From NCBI RefSeq assembly GCF_901709675.1, contig NC_051095.1, positions 6,385,956-6,449,955 of the forward strand: a stretch of DNA of 64,000 bases. Reading direction: 5' to 3'. Source of the DNA: Syngnathus acus (lineage: Eukaryota; Chordata; Actinopteri; Syngnathiformes; Syngnathidae). The notes under the pieces are model-generated. The model searched no databases. It was not told the origin of the DNA and saw only the letters and a program-made list of their open reading frames with translations. The position numbers and the translations under genes were made by a program. Of this stretch, positions 49,084-59,673 are shown in pieces (positions within the stretch are counted from its first letter, which is position 1; every line of letters starts with the position of its first letter).

Positions 49084-52000
49084 TCGGGAAGGATGAGGGA
49101 ACGGACACGGCCAGATTGTGGTGTGGAGGGGATGGAAACCAAACCGACTAACTCTACTAGAAAAGCACCACAAGTCTACGCCCCCCTTGTGTTACCATAA
49201 GCAGTATTTGATGTCTTTTTTTTTTTTTTTTCCCCAGAGCAAGAGGATGATTGAGCGGTTGATTGATTGTTGTCATATTCCAGATACATCCCGGCACAAC
49301 CTTATAGTCTCGCAGCCGTGCATTGAGGCCCAGATGGTATCTCCAAATCACTGGAATCGGCTTACAAGTACGCGGACAAGTCTGAAGGCACTTTAAATTC
49401 CCTTTCAAGAGAATCCACACCCTCCCTCCCCCACCCCACCCCGCTAAAACAATAACAGCATGAACCAGCGTGGTAATGTTGTCAAGATCGGCGCTCCTGA
49501 ACCTTTGCCCAATTGCGTAGCCAAGCGAGGCAAAGCCACCCAGCGAGACCAACGTGTTGTAGTTGCCCTGCGGGTCGTCGGTGGTACCAGCAAGATTCCA
49601 GCTGGTCACCACCATTCACCAGCTCCTGGTGGGGCCTCAGCAACATGTTGACCCTGCTGGGCGGCTTGATTGAAGGTTCGGCTGTTGAATTCCAGTTTTG
49701 TTGCACCCTTTGACATTTCTGGTGACATCAGCACGGGAACGCAACAAAACCATGCTGGCGTTTTGTGTTTTTGTAGGGACACCAACTACTGAGATCAAAA
49801 TGACATTCATTATCAGCTGCTCTTCACTGTAACTGGATGTAACACAAGTATGTTACTAATTCACTAGTTTTGCCAACTGCGTGTTTTTTGAGATGTGTGT
49901 CAAATACGTTTTTGTTTGTTTGAAGGTGGCTACTCTGGCGCCAAACTAAATGCTTGAAAAGTGTGCTAAGATCGTGAATGACGTTCGAGTTACTAATACC
50001 TCATAAGGGTCGTTTCCAAAGCACCCTGACAACAATAACGGCAAAGAATCTTCCGTTGTAAGGTTCAGCCTGATATTTCGAGTCGATCATATGATATACG
50101 GTTATAACACAGGACCTCAGTGGTCATGAGAATAGAAATATTTTCCATAGTTATCTTTTGATTCTTGACCTCTGGTCATAAAGTGTCAATGACAAAACGC
50201 ATGCAGAAATTCTGTCGTCCACTCCAAGCTTTTCAAAATGATATTTTGGCGGAAGATACAAATACGTTCAGAAGTTTCGTTCCTTCCATCTTTCATAAAG
50301 CCTCACACTTTAGTTTTAACCAAAGAAGTTCACGAATCATCTAAAGAACCTACTCAAAGTTCTAGACACGAGATCCGGGGTCACCGACATGGTCATTCCT
50401 CAATAACCACACGAGGCTTGCGCTAATGCTATCTCACTACTGATGAGACGTTGTGATTTCTTAGGAATAGTGCTGCATATTGATAGGTTTCCTGCATTTT
50501 CAAATCATCACTGATCATGATTGTAAGTGCCATACATCTCTCAAATATTTTCTCAATCCTAATCAAATATGAAACCTGGCAGAAAGGTTTCATTCAAACG
50601 CTGAGCCTTTTCGTAGGTCCAAACTGCACTTTGCTCATGCTAATAATTGTCCACCCTGACTATTAGTTGGACTCTGTATGTGTATTTTTAAGCAAGCCAT
50701 TGCATTGTCATGCACTTTAGTAGTCAGTGGCAATAATGTTGGAGTAGCATCCTTACCTACAACTTGTCATCAAGCAGCAGTGCAGAGCAATCCTAAAGAA
50801 ACGAGAGGCAGATTATGTCAGGAGTGACGCGCGTACATTATACATAAGCGATACATGCCGTCTATTTTTGGAAGGACATTTTTAACGAGATCATACAGGC
50901 AAAAAAAACGTCATGCAAACTACCGCCGCTCTTTATAACATAGTGAACATAGAATTATGTCTTGTGTATACTACTCGTGTCTTTTTAGTGATAATGTGGA
51001 TGATGCCTTGCTAAAAAAAAAAAAAAGTGTGAATTTTGGAAAGGGGTGCGTGCATGAGCAAAGCGTCATTCCTCATTTAAGTGTTTGTAAAGATGACTAG
51101 AATCTCTGTTTTCTTTCAGCATTTACATTCAACTGATGATATAGCCACCAGCATCATGGCGTTCAATGCTGCTCAAGTCACCCATCACTTTAGTTTGGTA
51201 GAGTCATGTAATATTTGAATTTTGGTTTCATGTTCACCGTCTTGAAATAAACCCCCGTCTCATCCTTTTTGGTGTGAAGCACAGTTGGACTTTGTTTTGG
51301 TTTTAGCCATTATGAACAAGCTGTTCGTTTAAGCTTCAATGGCTGTGTTGATGTTTGTTACGTAATGGTGTGTGCGCGGGTGTGTGGAGTGGGGCTATAC
51401 ACACGCACAAACACACTCACGTGCGCACACACACTAAGGAATGCAGGGGAGGTGTGTTCTGAAGTGCAAAAAGCAAATCGCGACCAAGTCCGGGAGACAA
51501 GGCACAAAGACCCTTACACAACCTGGTAAGTACTTGAGCCGTGTACGCGTACTTAATTTAAGGTCAGCAATTGGGCACACATGAGTAGAGGAAGAGCTTG
51601 TGTACTAAATAAATGCATCCTCAGATTGAAGGCTACACCGTAACCGTGGTAACAGGTACATGGGAATACTCCGGGAACTTCTCGGTTACGGGTTCCATGA
51701 TGCAGAGCTCATTCCCTACCAGAACCATCCTGGACAAAAAAACTCAAGGTCCGCTCAACGTGGCTTCATATTGTGAGTTTCAGGACCATAAAATAACGCC
51801 AACACAGATTGAGTTGGACATTGAATGAAACAGCATTTGGGTTAATGTAGAGATTTATTGGTCATTTCTATATTCCTCCATATTGATCTGCATGCACTTC
51901 AGCTCCTGGCCCCTCATCGGCGCTACATTTTGGGGGCGCACTCCGCTCATCTCTGCAGATGGCATCTGAATTTCAGGCCTCCCGAGTGAGCCTCGAAGTA

Positions 52001-52554
52001 AAGAGGAACTGTCCACCTCATTTTCACAAGCAGCAGAGTTCAGCATGCTGCGTCGTCAAACAATGGACATGGTCGCGTCCTGTACTGGTCCCGATTCTTG
52101 TCTGTCGTAGTTTGACTGGCGCGCAAATGTCCATCACGTGGCACCTGGGACGAGCGCAACAGGAAGCTGTCCATGCTTGACGTTTCTTGTGCCTAGATTC
52201 CCTAGAGAGAGGAGCACTTCACCGAGGGGCGAAGGAAGGAGCTGATAGGTACTTTTACAAAAGCGCTCAGATTGAAGACCACATCCTGAATCAGAATGAA
52301 GGGCAGGAGCTTGCATATCTTTTCCTCCTTCCCAGCATCACCATATAGAAAAGCATGATTTCCGTGGACCATCGTTAAAAACAACAGCATTGCTTTGCCA
52401 TACTCTTTTTTTTTTTTTTATACAAAGAAATAAATAGAATTAGTAGGAAGAGCCTTCTCTCTCTGTCTGTGTCTCTTTCAGTGGTGATGGCGTTGAATCT
52501 TGATCGGTCGCTGTCCTTCTACCTCTCGTTGCCAACAACTCCGGATCTCTTGCC
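49084..52554. other. 3'-UTR of hisat and intergenic DNA
   Basis: No coding exon recognised. A polyadenylation signal AATAAA lies at about 51246. A (TG)/(CA)-rich cluster is at 51370-51435. The segment 52400-52554 is probably the 3' UTR of the minus-strand gene ending at 52555. Confidence 0.4.
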
Positions 52555-54840
52555 CTACTTCCAAATCGAAGTGACTTTTTTCAAGATAGATTTGATGGCT
52601 GGTTCTGTGGCTTTGCCATCTGAGGCCACGCTGTCAGTGGGGCCGGGTGAACAGCGGCAATCCAAAAGACCTGGCAGAATCTTCTTGGCCCGCCTCATTT
52701 TCCACCTCTTCCACAGTGACTTTCGCTTGGAATCCAGTCCCTCCGGCGGCGCGGGGCCTTTCAGACACGTATCGGATAAATGCTTCCTGGTCATGGCGTC
52801 TTCTAATAACTGGTAGCTGGTGAAAGACGTGAGTGAGGTGGAAGCGCTCCTCAGCGAGTCTCGCGGACCCACCTGCGAAGTATCAATCTCCCGTTTTGCG
52901 TAATTGTTGGCGCTTTGGAGGGATTCTGTGGAACCTCTGTCAGGGACATAGACACGGACTGCATCGGATATGCCCTGTTTGAGGGAATTTTCTAATTTTT
53001 TGGAAAACTCCTCTCGGAAAATGTTCTCAAAGATACTGTAGATGTTTTGTTCCGATCCGTCTTCCTCCGACTGGAGCGGATTTATCTCACTGGCCTGGTC
53101 GTCATCCGTCTCTACGAGTTTCACTTTATTCTCTGAAATGGACGACCTGCGGGTGGATTTGCAGGACGGTACTTTTGGGGTACGTGGCGTTCCGGTTCTG
53201 GCCTTCCTGGGAGTGGCTTGAGCTGAGGAGATGGGATCGGAAGATCCTACCATTCGGCGGGCTGAAAATGGAGTGGAAATAACAGAAGGGGATTTGGCCT
53301 CAATGCTCAACTTTTCTCCTGCCACGTCTTTCATGACATGCGCAGATTTTTCAACGGTCTTGTCCTCAGTGATGCACGGAGAAGCTTCTGGGGAAGCCAC
53401 GACCTCACTATCATGCTTGGAGTCCACCTCAGTAGTGCTCGCTTCCTCCTCGCACCCTTCCACCGTCTCCTCCTCCTCATTGCCATTTTTTCTGTCCAAA
53501 ATATCTCGACGTCCGCTTGTTTTGCCACTCTTTCCTTTACCTCGCTTTCCCCTCTTCCTGCACGAGCGATACCTGCACATGGACCTCACTTTTTTAGCAA
53601 TGGATTTGCCGGCTGTTTTTGTGACTTTCCTGGCGGAGCCGATGGATTTGACAACAGGCTGAAATACTTGGTTGATGATCATTTTGGCCTTCTCAATAAT
53701 GGGAGAAGAAGTGACAGGAGAGGGAACCGGGGAGGCGCCCAAAAGTCTGGAGGTGGGCCAAGCCTCAATGGCAGAGCATGGTTTTACGGCTTCTTCGTCA
53801 GAGTACGACTTGGCATCGGAAATGTTCTCATCCGTGCTGTTTGGCTTCTCGGGACTAAATGGTGAAACCCGAGGGATCAACTTCTCGTCGGCGGTGCAGG
53901 GCCTCGACGGCACGTCGCTTTGGATAGTTTTTGTCTTCCCGAGAGCGGATCTAGAGGTGGCGGGAGTCTTGTCCAGTCTGGCTGAAGAGGAAGCAGAGGA
54001 ATTTGTCTCCCCAGTCTCCTCCAATATGGGGGAGAGCCTGGGGGTCAATTGCATGTCAAATTGCAAATTGCCAAACTCGTCCATTACGGCCTCGTTGAAC
54101 ACCGCCGGGGTGAGACGATTGTCGTCTTCCCTGCCACCGTTAATATTATTTAGAGGGGAGGCGGATGAACCTTCCTCCTCCTCAGACGGACGAGGAGCCC
54201 ACTTCTGCTGTGCGCCTTCATCCGGCTCTTGGGCGTCCCGATCGCTCCGCGTCAACATTTTGACGACAGCTTTACTGGCAGAGTCAAAGGTGTCGACGAC
54301 AGGTTGGATCACGTGGCTGATCATATTCATGGCCCTCCCGAGAATGGGAGATGACTGAGACGACAACGAGCCAGGGTCTTCTTCCTTTGTCACAGGGTCC
54401 AGCATGAGGTCTGCGCTGTTGAGATCGATCGTTGGCTCAGCAGAGGCGAGGCGCTCCGAGAAGAAATCCCTTAGGTATTGTTTGATTTTCTGTTGGGTGA
54501 CAAGGCCATATGACGACTCGTCAATGTAAGAGTTGGATGTGGAGCGCTCCTCCGCATCCCACATGGCGATGAGCTGCCTCATTTTGGCGATGTCCGCAAT
54601 GCTCTTCTCAACGATGCTCTTGATGAGCTTGTTGATCTTCTCATCCCTCTCTTTGGCCTTTAGGCTCGATACTTGGTTGACGTCCCCAAACATCCCCCGC
54701 TGGATGAAGAAGTCTTTGAGGCATTTCTGAGTGTTGAGAAGATCGTAAATCCCGAATGGCGTCGGGTGGAGAGTACCGTCGCACATTTGGTTCTTTTCGT
54801 TGACTTTTCTCAGATGAGCCTTGTTCAAATTTGACGCCAT
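52555..54840 (-). CDS. Uncharacterised intronless 761-residue protein with an internal repeat
   Basis: One uninterrupted reading frame of 761 codons on the minus strand; I do not recognise the family. The start is AAAGATGGCGTC, a fair Kozak context. The N-terminus (1-135) is compact and probably folded, with helices such as YDLLNTQKCLKDFFIQRG and KINKLIKSIVEKSIADIAKMRQLIAMWD. The rest is Ser/Glu-rich and likely disordered. An internal repeat is visible: residues 163-197 (SSPILGRAMNMISHVIQPVVD) and 378-412 (TSSPIIEKAKMIINQVFQPVVK). A strongly basic stretch follows at about 415-446 (KKVRSMCRYRSCRKRGKRGKG), a probable nuclear/nucleolar signal, and the tail is also basic. It sits divergent to bap18. 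An old retrocopy or a lineage-restricted germline gene are alternatives. Reading-frame length and codon regularity argue that it is real. Confidence 0.75.
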   Translation of the reverse strand: MASNLNKAHLRKVNEKNQMCDGTLHPTPFGIYDLLNTQKCLKDFFIQRGMFGDVNQVSSLKAKERDEKINKLIKSIVEKSIADIAKMRQLIAMWDAEERSTSNSYIDESSYGLVTQQKIKQYLRDFFSERLASAEPTIDLNSADLMLDPVTKEEDPGSLSSQSSPILGRAMNMISHVIQPVVDTFDSASKAVVKMLTRSDRDAQEPDEGAQQKWAPRPSEEEEGSSASPLNNINGGREDDNRLTPAVFNEAVMDEFGNLQFDMQLTPRLSPILEETGETNSSASSSARLDKTPATSRSALGKTKTIQSDVPSRPCTADEKLIPRVSPFSPEKPNSTDENISDAKSYSDEEAVKPCSAIEAWPTSRLLGASPVPSPVTSSPIIEKAKMIINQVFQPVVKSIGSARKVTKTAGKSIAKKVRSMCRYRSCRKRGKRGKGKSGKTSGRRDILDRKNGNEEEETVEGCEEEASTTEVDSKHDSEVVASPEASPCITEDKTVEKSAHVMKDVAGEKLSIEAKSPSVISTPFSARRMVGSSDPISSAQATPRKARTGTPRTPKVPSCKSTRRSSISENKVKLVETDDDQASEINPLQSEEDGSEQNIYSIFENIFREEFSKKLENSLKQGISDAVRVYVPDRGSTESLQSANNYAKREIDTSQVGPRDSLRSASTSLTSFTSYQLLEDAMTRKHLSDTCLKGPAPPEGLDSKRKSLWKRWKMRRAKKILPGLLDCRCSPGPTDSVASDGKATEPAIKSILKKVTSIWK

Positions 54841-56005
54841 CTTTCTTTTAGAATTTGATCGTAGCGTTGTTGTCGATTTTCAGTGGACAATCACAAACCT
54901 TTTCTTTCGCCTCTTTGATCTGAGCCATCCAAAGGACATCAGAAGCATGACATCAGAACATTTTGTCACGGAAGCGTGACATCGACACCTTTTTGTCATC
55001 ATAGCTTGATGACTCATAAGGTCGACTTGGTTCTGTTGAAATGCAAAGGCAGCATTTGGGTTTTTTTTTTTCAAGAAGGTGGGGATTTATCAACTTCAAT
55101 GAGGACCGACACAAAAAGTCCCACTTGTGGCTTTTGTCTAGAAAGTATTTAATTTGAAACAGTGAGAGTTCACTCAAAATACTTCATAGGTTTACCTTGT
55201 AAAAATTAGACTACAAAAATATCAAATTAACACTGACTATTCTTCTCTTTTTGTTTGAATGAAGAGGATCCCATTTGTTTTGGGAGCATACTTCTGCTTG
55301 CATTTTTGGACTAACCTGCATATATTTAAGATATACGTACTCTATTCTAATTATTTCATATTTTATTCAAATTCATATTTTATTCTAATTTTGATTAGAA
55401 TTTTTATTATATTATGACACGAATGTCACGAGATTCCACACGTCTTTCTCAAATGAGGTAAATGTCTGACTAGATAAAACACCAAATACACGTTATATAA
55501 TACACACTTTAGTGACCGACTCGTGTGAAAAATACACTTTTAGTGACGTGACGTAAACGTTGCATTCAAGTGAAATCGGCAAAACGATTAGCTACAGCGG
55601 AACCACTTACAGTAGAAGTTAAGATGCATATTCCTGATAGTGGCGCACCTCTTAATCACGAACCGTACTCGCTTAAATATTTTGTTTACCGTTACTTAAT
55701 CTAAAAGCTACAACAGTTAACGTGGCTTCCAGATTTCCGGGGTTCCACGAAGGTATCAGCCAACTTCATTCAGTTGGTGGACACTCTCTTGTTGTAATGT
55801 AAATTTCGCGGAGCTAAAAGCTTCTGCCTTACGATGCGCGGTCGGATTTATTTTCGCATGCCGAAGCTTTCGCTTTCGTGACCACGACACCTAGAGCACA
55901 ACCGACCGCCGGCACACGGAAACCGTTCGTTGGCTGCTGATGCTAGCTAGCTCCATTGTTGTTAGCATATTAGCTGCCATTGAAACCGCCCGCAAACAGT
56001 CAAAC
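54841..56005. promoter_or_regulatory. Divergent intergenic region between the 761-codon gene and bap18
   Basis: 1.16 kb separates two divergent start codons. The bap18 side (55800-56005) is moderately GC-rich and TATA-less. The middle (55190-55560) is AT-rich. No coding exon is seen. Shared promoter activity is possible but not shown. Confidence 0.35.
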
Positions 56006-56877
56006 ATGACTTCAGCTTCCACAAAAGTGAGTCTTTCAAAACGACAGAATAATGCACAGCTTTGGGGAGCGTGCGGACTATGATTACTGTTAATTAATTA
56101 ATGGAAGTGAACCGGGTAACCATAGCAACGGTGCTCACCTCTTTCCCTCCTCGTGTTCTCCGGAATGAACCAGCATGCTTGTTTGATTGTTCTTCACGCA
56201 GGTTGGAGAAATCTTCTCAGCAGCCGGCGCTGCTTTCAGTCGACTGGGAGAACTCACCATGCAGCTTCACCCTATGGCCGAGGCCAACCCCACTAGGTCG
56301 GTCAAGCAATATTAGCCAATGTCTGGGAGCGGCTTGAATCCACGTGCCTTCTTGTCACCAGCGCGCACACTAAGAGTCCGGTCAAGCGCAAGCATGAAGA
56401 CAATGCTCGAGGCAGCTCCTCCGAAGGTATCCCGCCCAAGACCACCCCCGGCAAAAAATCTGCTGTGACATCGCCCGGAACCGGCGGCACCGCCGCTGCT
56501 GCCCAGCCCGGCATGCAAGTCAACCACCCCACCACCAAGAAGCGAAAGGCCTCGGGTGTGTTCGAGCGTGAGCACAAGTCTTGGAAATTGCCAGTAAACC
56601 GAATCATGTGCACGTGTGTTCAGATGTTACCCTGAGCGCCCTCAACGACTCGGATGTCAACAGCGACCTGGTGGACATTGAGGGACTGGGACAAGCGTCC
56701 CCATCCAAAAAGCTCAATTTTGATCAAGGTGCTCGAAACCTCCATGACACACATGCATCTTTCACGACCACAAATCCAAAAGTGGTCATGATCAAAGTTT
56801 GTCTGTCCACAGATACGTTGAACCTGGACTCAAACCTCATCATGAACTCCAATGACCTTCCTCTGCTGTCACGCTGA
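56006..56877 (+). CDS. bap18: Chromatin complexes subunit BAP18, lacking the SANT exon
   Basis: Five exons: 56006-56026 (MTSASTK), 56202-56296 ([20 protein letters not shown]...), 56362-56555, 56624-56728 ([15 protein letters not shown]...) and 56813-56877 (TGA). All join in frame to 159 residues. The ends are nearly identical to human BAP18 (C17orf49), a reader subunit of MLL1 and NURF-type complexes that binds H3K4me3 (family knowledge). In other vertebrates the segment after HPxA... carries a SANT/Myb domain (KWTETEIEML...). Here exon 2 is joined by a 65-bp intron directly to [15 protein letters not shown], so the SANT-coding part is absent, and nothing resembling it was found between 56006 and 56877. 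Either a real loss or an assembly deletion. Confidence 0.85.
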
Positions 56878-58153
56878 AGTCATCACAGAAAGTGTGGCGC
56901 CATCTGACACACGCACTGTATCATATTACACACGCCAGATTGCGTTGAAACTTCCACAGTGTTTTGGGAATAAAAGATCAAACTATTCTTACGGCTGGAA
57001 CAACACACATGTCGTCCTGCCTGTGCATTCGAAACACACACGCAACAAACATTTCTAAACACAATCACCCAAATTATCCACAGCACAAGTCAGCATTTAT
57101 TATTGAATGTTGCGTTTTAGTCAAATGTTGAGATATTTTTTACATTTGTGAGTGTATAAGCGCTGTGAAGATTCAAGAGTTTTTATTCGCCATGTTTGAG
57201 CGTGCCAAACAAGGAATTTGACTTCGGTAAATCACAGCCTCTGTTCAAGGTGACTAACAACACTCAGGACATGTGAAAAATGGCAAATATTCTCAAACAT
57301 CCCCTGATCATTTTAACATTCTCCAATGGAATTTACACAGACGACTACGTTTGAAGACTTGAAAAGCACCTATGCACATAAATTCAGCCAAGTATAGGAC
57401 AGAACGCCGTGTCTTACCTTGGTGAATGTCTCCGGTTGAGAAAAGAAAGAAAAAAAGAACTGGAAGGCGGAAGCGGACTTTTTGGAAGTTTGGGCTGGCT
57501 ATCGGTGACCCGTTCAAAAATGGCGCCACGTCTCATTTGTAAACACAAAAGCCAAAGCATTAGGCGAGCACCTACAAACTCTCCACTTGTAATAAGATGT
57601 GCCAACTTGACGCTACTAACAAAATGTGGCGTCCGTTTAGAATAAAAACGCTCGCATGATTTTTAAACATTGTGTAATATTCATTTGGGCTTTCGTTTTT
57701 TCGAGTTTGTAGTGGGGTGCATGTCGGGAGATGACGCCGCGCGGTTGACGTCTGATATTTCCCTTGGTGTCTCCCCCTGCCGGATGGGAATCATGTATGA
57801 CAGCCACTCCACTTTCCGAACAACAAGTCAAAAGAACGAATAAAACATAAACAAGTGAAGAGTCGGACTGCCGCCTTTTCCCTCGCCTGTTCCACCACCA
57901 GCCGCAAGAGGTCACTAGAAAAAGAGTCAAGTGTTGACGTCACAATCTGTCCCCCTTTATCATGGAAAAGCTTATGAGCGTTTTGAATCATTTTCAGGCT
58001 TAAAAAAAAATATGATCGTTGCTATATTCACATGCGTCATCACTAACAAATCCGTGTTATTTGATTAATAGAACATGATTAGTAAGAATCAAATCAAGTC
58101 TGTTTCAAAGACAAAGTCTCTGCATAGTGAGCGTAAAAGCAGCCGTCTTTGCG
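56878..58153. other. Intergenic region between bap18 and the P2Y receptor
   Basis: No coding exon recognised. It contains the probable bap18 3' UTR and AT-rich unique sequence, and the right end is the probable 3' UTR of the minus-strand receptor gene. Confidence 0.4.
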
Positions 58154-59224
58154 TTAGGTCAATAAGGCGCTTTTGCCGTGCCGGTGTACGTGTTCGTCTC
58201 CTTTCGCTACCATCCTCAAGGGCAGCAGCGGCGCGGCGGGCGCAGGCGGCGGGCAGCATCCGCCCTTGTCTTTGGTGAGGAAGTAGAGGAGCGCGTTGAG
58301 CCAGGCGTTGAAGGACGCCAAGGGCCGAGTAATCTTGTAGCACATGGACACGGTGGTCATGGTTTGGCACGGGACGCCCTTGCTCACCTTGAGCAGCAGG
58401 AAGACGGTACGCGTCACGTGGAAGGGGAAGAAGCACAGAGCGAAGAGCAGCGTGATGGTGACGATGGTGCGGATGGACTTGCGCCTACGGCCGGCGTACG
58501 GCGAGTCTGCGCCAAGGAAGACGGAGACGCCGGCTCCGCCTTCCCTGCCGTCGCGTGGGCGAGAAGGCAGAGTCTTGAAGATGGTGACCACCACGTGCGA
58601 GTAGCACCAGGCGATGACGGAGAAGGGCACGAAGAAGCCCAGCAGGTGCAGGACCACGCCGTACGGCACGTAGTCGGAGAACTCTTGGTCGATGGCGTCG
58701 TCCCAGCAGTTGTCTACGCCGCCGCCGGCGCGGGCCGTGCGGGCGAAGCGGAAGATGGGGCAGGTGAGCGCGAAGACCACCGCCCACACCAGCACGCATG
58801 TGCACTTGACGGCTTTCTTGGTCTCCAAGGCGATGACTCGCATGGGGTGGCAGATGCCCATGTAGCGGTGCACCGAGATGCAGGTGAGGAAGAAGATGGA
58901 ACAGTAGAGGTTGAAGTAGAAGAGGAAGCGCACCAGGCGGCACATGAAGTCCCCAAAGACCCAGCGGTCGCGCATGACGTAGCTGGCCACTAGGAAGGGC
59001 AGTGACAGGCCGTACATGAAGTCGGTGGAGGCCAGGTTGACCATGTAGATGAGCGAGGCGTTCCAGCGCTTGGTGCGGCGAAACGAGCGCAGCAGCACCA
59101 CAGCGTTGAGCGACAGGCTGAAGACGAAGGTGAAGGAGTAGCAGGTGGGCAGGAAGATGTACTTGTACGACTCGTCAATGCTGCACAGCGGCAGGCTTCC
59201 GTTGTCGACGCCCGCCGGCGTCAT
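58154..59224 (-). CDS. P2Y-type nucleotide G-protein-coupled receptor
   Basis: A 356-residue single-exon coding frame. I chose ATG 59224 (MTPAGVDNGSLPLC) over an in-frame ATG at 59287, because a TTACCTTCCAG acceptor-like sequence lies between them, implying a spliced 5' UTR. Seven membrane segments are visible. P2Y hallmarks: TM2 region SLIYMVNLASTDFMYGLSLPFL, ECL1 WVFGDFMCRLVRFLFYFNLY, TM3 end CISVHRYMGICHP (HRY in place of DRY, usual in this group), TM6 FPFHVTRT (HxxR) and TM7 YKITRPLASFNAWLN (KxxRP). These bind nucleotide phosphates, so UTP/UDP/ATP sensing is expected (family knowledge). The closest groups are P2RY2/4/6 and the non-mammalian P2RY3; I cannot choose among them. The TM7 D/NPxxY motif reads NALLY, with Pro replaced by Ala. 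The C-tail has a CC pair, a possible palmitoylation site. Confidence 0.88.
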   Translation of the reverse strand: MTPAGVDNGSLPLCSIDESYKYIFLPTCYSFTFVFSLSLNAVVLLRSFRRTKRWNASLIYMVNLASTDFMYGLSLPFLVASYVMRDRWVFGDFMCRLVRFLFYFNLYCSIFFLTCISVHRYMGICHPMRVIALETKKAVKCTCVLVWAVVFALTCPIFRFARTARAGGGVDNCWDDAIDQEFSDYVPYGVVLHLLGFFVPFSVIAWCYSHVVVTIFKTLPSRPRDGREGGAGVSVFLGADSPYAGRRRKSIRTIVTITLLFALCFFPFHVTRTVFLLLKVSKGVPCQTMTTVSMCYKITRPLASFNAWLNALLYFLTKDKGGCCPPPAPAAPLLPLRMVAKGDEHVHRHGKSALLT

Positions 59225-59430
59225 GGCCGCCCTTGTCCTCGTCACCGGCCAACACTCACCTGGAAGGTAACCCAGGGTCACAGTCAACGTCGGGCGGATT
59301 TAGTTTTCAAAGCTTGTGACTATTCCATCTTGATGTTTTGATTAAAGTGAGGGATCAGCAACAAAAAAAAATCTTTAAATATCTCACCTCAGTGTTCAGG
59401 TTCGATTTCACCTCCCACCCTCCCTGTGTA

Positions 59431-59673
59431 GAGTTTGCCTGTTCTCCCCATGCCCCCGTGGGTTTCCTCCCACATCCCCAAAATATGCTTGGTAGGCCAA
59501 TTGGGCACTCCAAATTGCCCCGAGGTGTGAGTGTTGTTCGTCTATGTGTGCCCTGTGATTGGCTGGAAACCGGTTTAGGGTGTCCCCTGCCTACTGCCCA
59601 ATGACTGCTGGGATATGCTCCAGCATGCCCACGACCCCCATGGGGACAAGCGGTAAAGAAAACGGATGGATGG
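59431..59673. mobile_element. Common teleost interspersed repeat ending in (ATGG)n
   Basis: Phrases GTGGGTTTCCTCCCACATCC, GGCCAATTGGGCACTCCAAATTG, GTGCCCTGTGATTGGCTGG, CTACTGCCCAATGACTGCTGG and a tail of GGATGGATGGA match a very abundant fish repeat. The simple-repeat tail suggests retroposition. I do not assign a named family. Confidence 0.75.

Noticed and set aside
53231-54358. Plus-strand frames of 143, 175 and 228 codons opposite the 761-codon gene
   Set aside because: Shorter than the minus-strand frame, overlapping it entirely and without recognisable domains. The minus frame has a consistent internal repeat and a Kozak-like start.
58178-58993. 271-codon plus-strand frame
   Set aside because: Antisense to the GC-rich P2Y receptor. 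The composition (Ala, Glu, His and Val runs) fits the complement of a membrane protein, with no motif of its own.
59225-59287. Upstream in-frame ATG of the P2Y receptor
   Set aside because: It would add 21 residues containing a probable splice junction (TTACCTTCCAG). The downstream ATG gives a normal-length extracellular N-terminus.
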